NCBI GenBank assembly: GCA_023380955.1
Contig: JAMCTB010000018.1
Location: forward strand, 1 to 7,489
DNA length: 7,489 bases
Direction: 5' to 3'
DNA from: Chloroflexota bacterium
GTDB lineage: Bacteria > Chloroflexota > UBA6077
Shown: piece after piece, positions 5,802 through 7,489 of the stretch
How positions within the stretch are numbered: position 1 is the stretch's first letter
How the letters are laid out: every line of letters begins with the position of its first letter
The notes under the pieces: generated by a model
Database searches by the model: none
What the model saw: only the letters and a program-made list of their open reading frames with translations
What the model was told of the DNA's origin: nothing
Made by a program: the position numbers and the translations under genes

Positions 5802-5848
5802 AAATCAGGGAAATCTCGATCGTCCTTCAATGGGTAGGAGGTTGTGGA

Positions 5849-7108
5849 ATGGGCAAAACCATGGCCGAGAAGATCCTCGGGAGACACGCCGGGCGAGAGG
5901 TGACGGCTGGGGAAATCGTCATCGCCGACGTGGACTTCCTGATGTCCCACGATGGGAATAGGCCCCTCAGCATCCAGGTGTTCGAGGAGATGGGGGGCAA
6001 GAAGATCTTCGATCCCAAGAAGTTCGCGCTCGTCATAGATCACGCCCCTTCATCCCCTACCCCGATCGTTGCGAATCTGCACAAGATGATCCGGGCCTTC
6101 GCCCGGGAACAGGGATGCCTGCTCTACGAGTCGGGTGAGGGCTCCTGCCATCAGTTGATGCCGGAGAGAGGCCACGTCCTCCCGGGCGACCTGGTGATCG
6201 GCACCGACTCCCACACCTGCACTTACGGTGCGATCGGTGTCTTCTCCACGGGGGTTGGGGCCAGCGATCTGGCCGCGGCGCTGATTTCGGGAAAGCTCTG
6301 GTTCAAGGTGCCGGAGACCATTCGGTTCGTCCTCAACGGGCGAATGCCCAGGGGCGTCTACTCCAAGGACCTGATGCTCCACATGATCGGCACCGTCACG
6401 GTGGATGGGGCGACCTACAGGTCGGCCGAGTACGTGGGCGAGGCGATCGATCAGCTCAGCGTGGACGCGCGCTTCACCATCTCCAACATGGCGGTCGAGA
6501 TGGGGGCCAAGGCCGGTCTGATGGAAGCCGACGAGAAGACCATGGCTTGGCTGGAGGGGCGCGCCACCCGTCACTTCGAGCCGGTCTTCTCCGATCCCGA
6601 CTCCGACTTCGCCGACGTGCTCGAGTTCGACGTGTCGAAGCTGCAGCCGCAGATTGCCAAGCCGCACCAGGTGGACAAGGTGGTCCCCGTGGAGGAGGCG
6701 CTGGGCACGCCGATCCAGCAGGCCAACATCGTCGCCTGCACCAACTCGCGGCTGGAGGACCTGGAGGTAGCCGCATCGATACTGGCCGGCAAGCGAGTGC
6801 ACCCCGACGTCCGGCTCTACGTGACGCCGGCGTCGAAGAGGGTGCAGATGGAGGCGCTGCGGAGGGGCATCCTGCAGACCCTTCTGGAGGCCGGAGCCAT
6901 CGTGGGGGTGCCGGGCTGCGACGGCTGCTCGGGCGGGGCGAACTTCGCCGTGGCCGCCGACGGCAACAGCGTGATAACCACGGCCAACAGGAACTTCCGC
7001 GGCAGGGTTGCCAATCCGGAGGCGTTCCTGTACCTCGCCTCACCCGCGACTGTCGCGGCGTCGGCTCTCGAGGGGAAGATCGCCGACTGCAGAAAGTATC
7101 TGGGGTGA
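5849..7108 (+). CDS. Aconitase-superfamily hydro-lyase, large subunit (LeuC/homoaconitase type)
   Basis: A 419-residue catalytic [4Fe-4S] subunit, the length of the short, archaeal-type LeuC/homoaconitase (HACN) branch. Motifs in order are GEGSCHQLMPE (residues 97-107), GTDSHTCTYGAIG (118-130), VACTNSRLEDLEVAA (295-309) with cluster ligand C297, PGCDGC (355-360) with ligands C357 and C360, and NRNFRGRVANPEAFLYLASPATVAASALEG (380-409). All three cluster cysteines are present, so it should be active. ATG 5849 follows AGGAGG (5836-5841) at 7-base spacing. It precedes its small subunit by only 6 bases. Automatic annotation would say 3-isopropylmalate dehydratase, but pairing with a PrpB-like lyase and GntR argues for a catabolic substrate such as dimethylmaleate or another substituted maleate (inference). 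Confidence 0.92.
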   Translation: MGKTMAEKILGRHAGREVTAGEIVIADVDFLMSHDGNRPLSIQVFEEMGGKKIFDPKKFALVIDHAPSSPTPIVANLHKMIRAFAREQGCLLYESGEGSCHQLMPERGHVLPGDLVIGTDSHTCTYGAIGVFSTGVGASDLAAALISGKLWFKVPETIRFVLNGRMPRGVYSKDLMLHMIGTVTVDGATYRSAEYVGEAIDQLSVDARFTISNMAVEMGAKAGLMEADEKTMAWLEGRATRHFEPVFSDPDSDFADVLEFDVSKLQPQIAKPHQVDKVVPVEEALGTPIQQANIVACTNSRLEDLEVAASILAGKRVHPDVRLYVTPASKRVQMEALRRGILQTLLEAGAIVGVPGCDGCSGGANFAVAADGNSVITTANRNFRGRVANPEAFLYLASPATVAASALEGKIADCRKYLG

Positions 7109-7114
7109 ACTGCG

Positions 7115-7489
7115 ATGCAGCTACGTGGACGCGCCCACAAGTTCGGCAACGACATCAACACCGACTACATCATCGCAAGCAAGTACAAGTCTCGCATATT
7201 GGACCCCGAAGAGCTGGCGAAACATGTGTTGGAAGACCTGGATCCCACCTTCTACGGCAGGCTCTCGCGGGGGGACTTCATCGTGGCGGGAAGCAACTTC
7301 GGCATGGGTTCCTCTCGTGAGACGGCGCCTCGAGTGATCAGGGACGCCGGAGTCTCCGCCGTGCTGGCCGTGGGCTTCGCCCGCATCTTCTTCCGCAACG
7401 CCATCAACGTGGGTCTGCCGGTGGTCGAGTGCGACACGACGGGGATAGACCAGGGGGACACCCTGGAGGTCGACCTGGCCGCCGGCGTG
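7115..7489 (+). CDS. Aconitase-superfamily hydro-lyase, small subunit (LeuD type), 3' end outside window
   Basis: The frame is open from ATG 7115 to the window end (125 codons, no stop), so it is partial; LeuD-type subunits of this branch are about 160-170 residues. It is the swivel domain that closes over the large subunit's iron-sulfur cluster. Seen are GNDINTDYIIASKYKSR (residues 11-27), ELAKHVLEDLDP (33-44), GDFIVAGSNFGMGSSRETAP (53-72) and GFARIFFRNAINVGLPVVEC (87-106). The usual NFGCGSSREHAP loop here has M64 for Cys and T70 for His, and the specificity loop usually written YLRx is Y24-K-S-R. Both differences suggest a substrate other than isopropylmalate. The start is 6 bases after the large-subunit stop, with a GGGGTGA ribosome binding site overlapping that stop, typical of translational coupling. 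Confidence 0.9.
   Translation, partial: MQLRGRAHKFGNDINTDYIIASKYKSRILDPEELAKHVLEDLDPTFYGRLSRGDFIVAGSNFGMGSSRETAPRVIRDAGVSAVLAVGFARIFFRNAINVGLPVVECDTTGIDQGDTLEVDLAAGV

Overview
The window is GC-rich (roughly two thirds G+C by eye), bacterial and densely coding, and every supported gene lies on the + strand. Strong GGAGG-type ribosome binding sites, the style of the proteins and a 70-bp imperfect palindromic element near the left edge (a repeat type I associate with Chloroflexota and a few other phyla) suggest an environmental bacterium, possibly of Chloroflexota/Dehalococcoidia type. That placement is inference, because there is no rRNA or marker gene here.

Layout: (1) 1-653 is a gene-poor stretch with the palindromic repeat and several inverted repeats, leading into (2) an AzgA/PbuG-type NCS2 purine permease (654-2093), closed by a perfect 18-bp hairpin. 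(3) 2239-2763 is an AhpC/TSA-family peroxiredoxin interrupted by one in-frame TGA exactly where the peroxidatic cysteine should be (P-x3-T-x2-TGA). The frame stays open and family-like for 106 more codons, and a SECIS-like hairpin follows the TGA, so I read it as a selenocysteine peroxiredoxin. Conventional gene calling would split or truncate it. (4) 2916-3731 is a short-chain dehydrogenase resembling SDR-type D-mannonate oxidoreductase (fructuronate reductase). (5) A 337-bp intergenic region holds a tandem 15-bp repeat, a promoter candidate and a perfect 9+4+9 palindromic operator. (6) Next comes a compact same-strand cluster: GntR/FCD regulator (4069-4806), isocitrate lyase/PEP-mutase family lyase (4848-5801), aconitase-superfamily large subunit of LeuC type (5849-7108) and its LeuD-type small subunit (7115 to the window edge, incomplete).

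How the genes work together: the last four look like one operon. A hydro-lyase that (de)hydrates a substituted maleate/malate, next to a lyase that cleaves a 2-hydroxy-dicarboxylate or tricarboxylate, matches the logic of dimethylmaleate hydratase plus 2,3-dimethylmalate lyase (the end of anaerobic nicotinate fermentation) or a methylcitrate-type route. It does not look like leucine synthesis, since no leuA or leuB is adjacent. The GntR protein probably binds the palindrome overlapping its own promoter and is released by a small carboxylic acid bound in the FCD domain. The most notable single observation is the Sec peroxiredoxin, which contains no cysteine at all.
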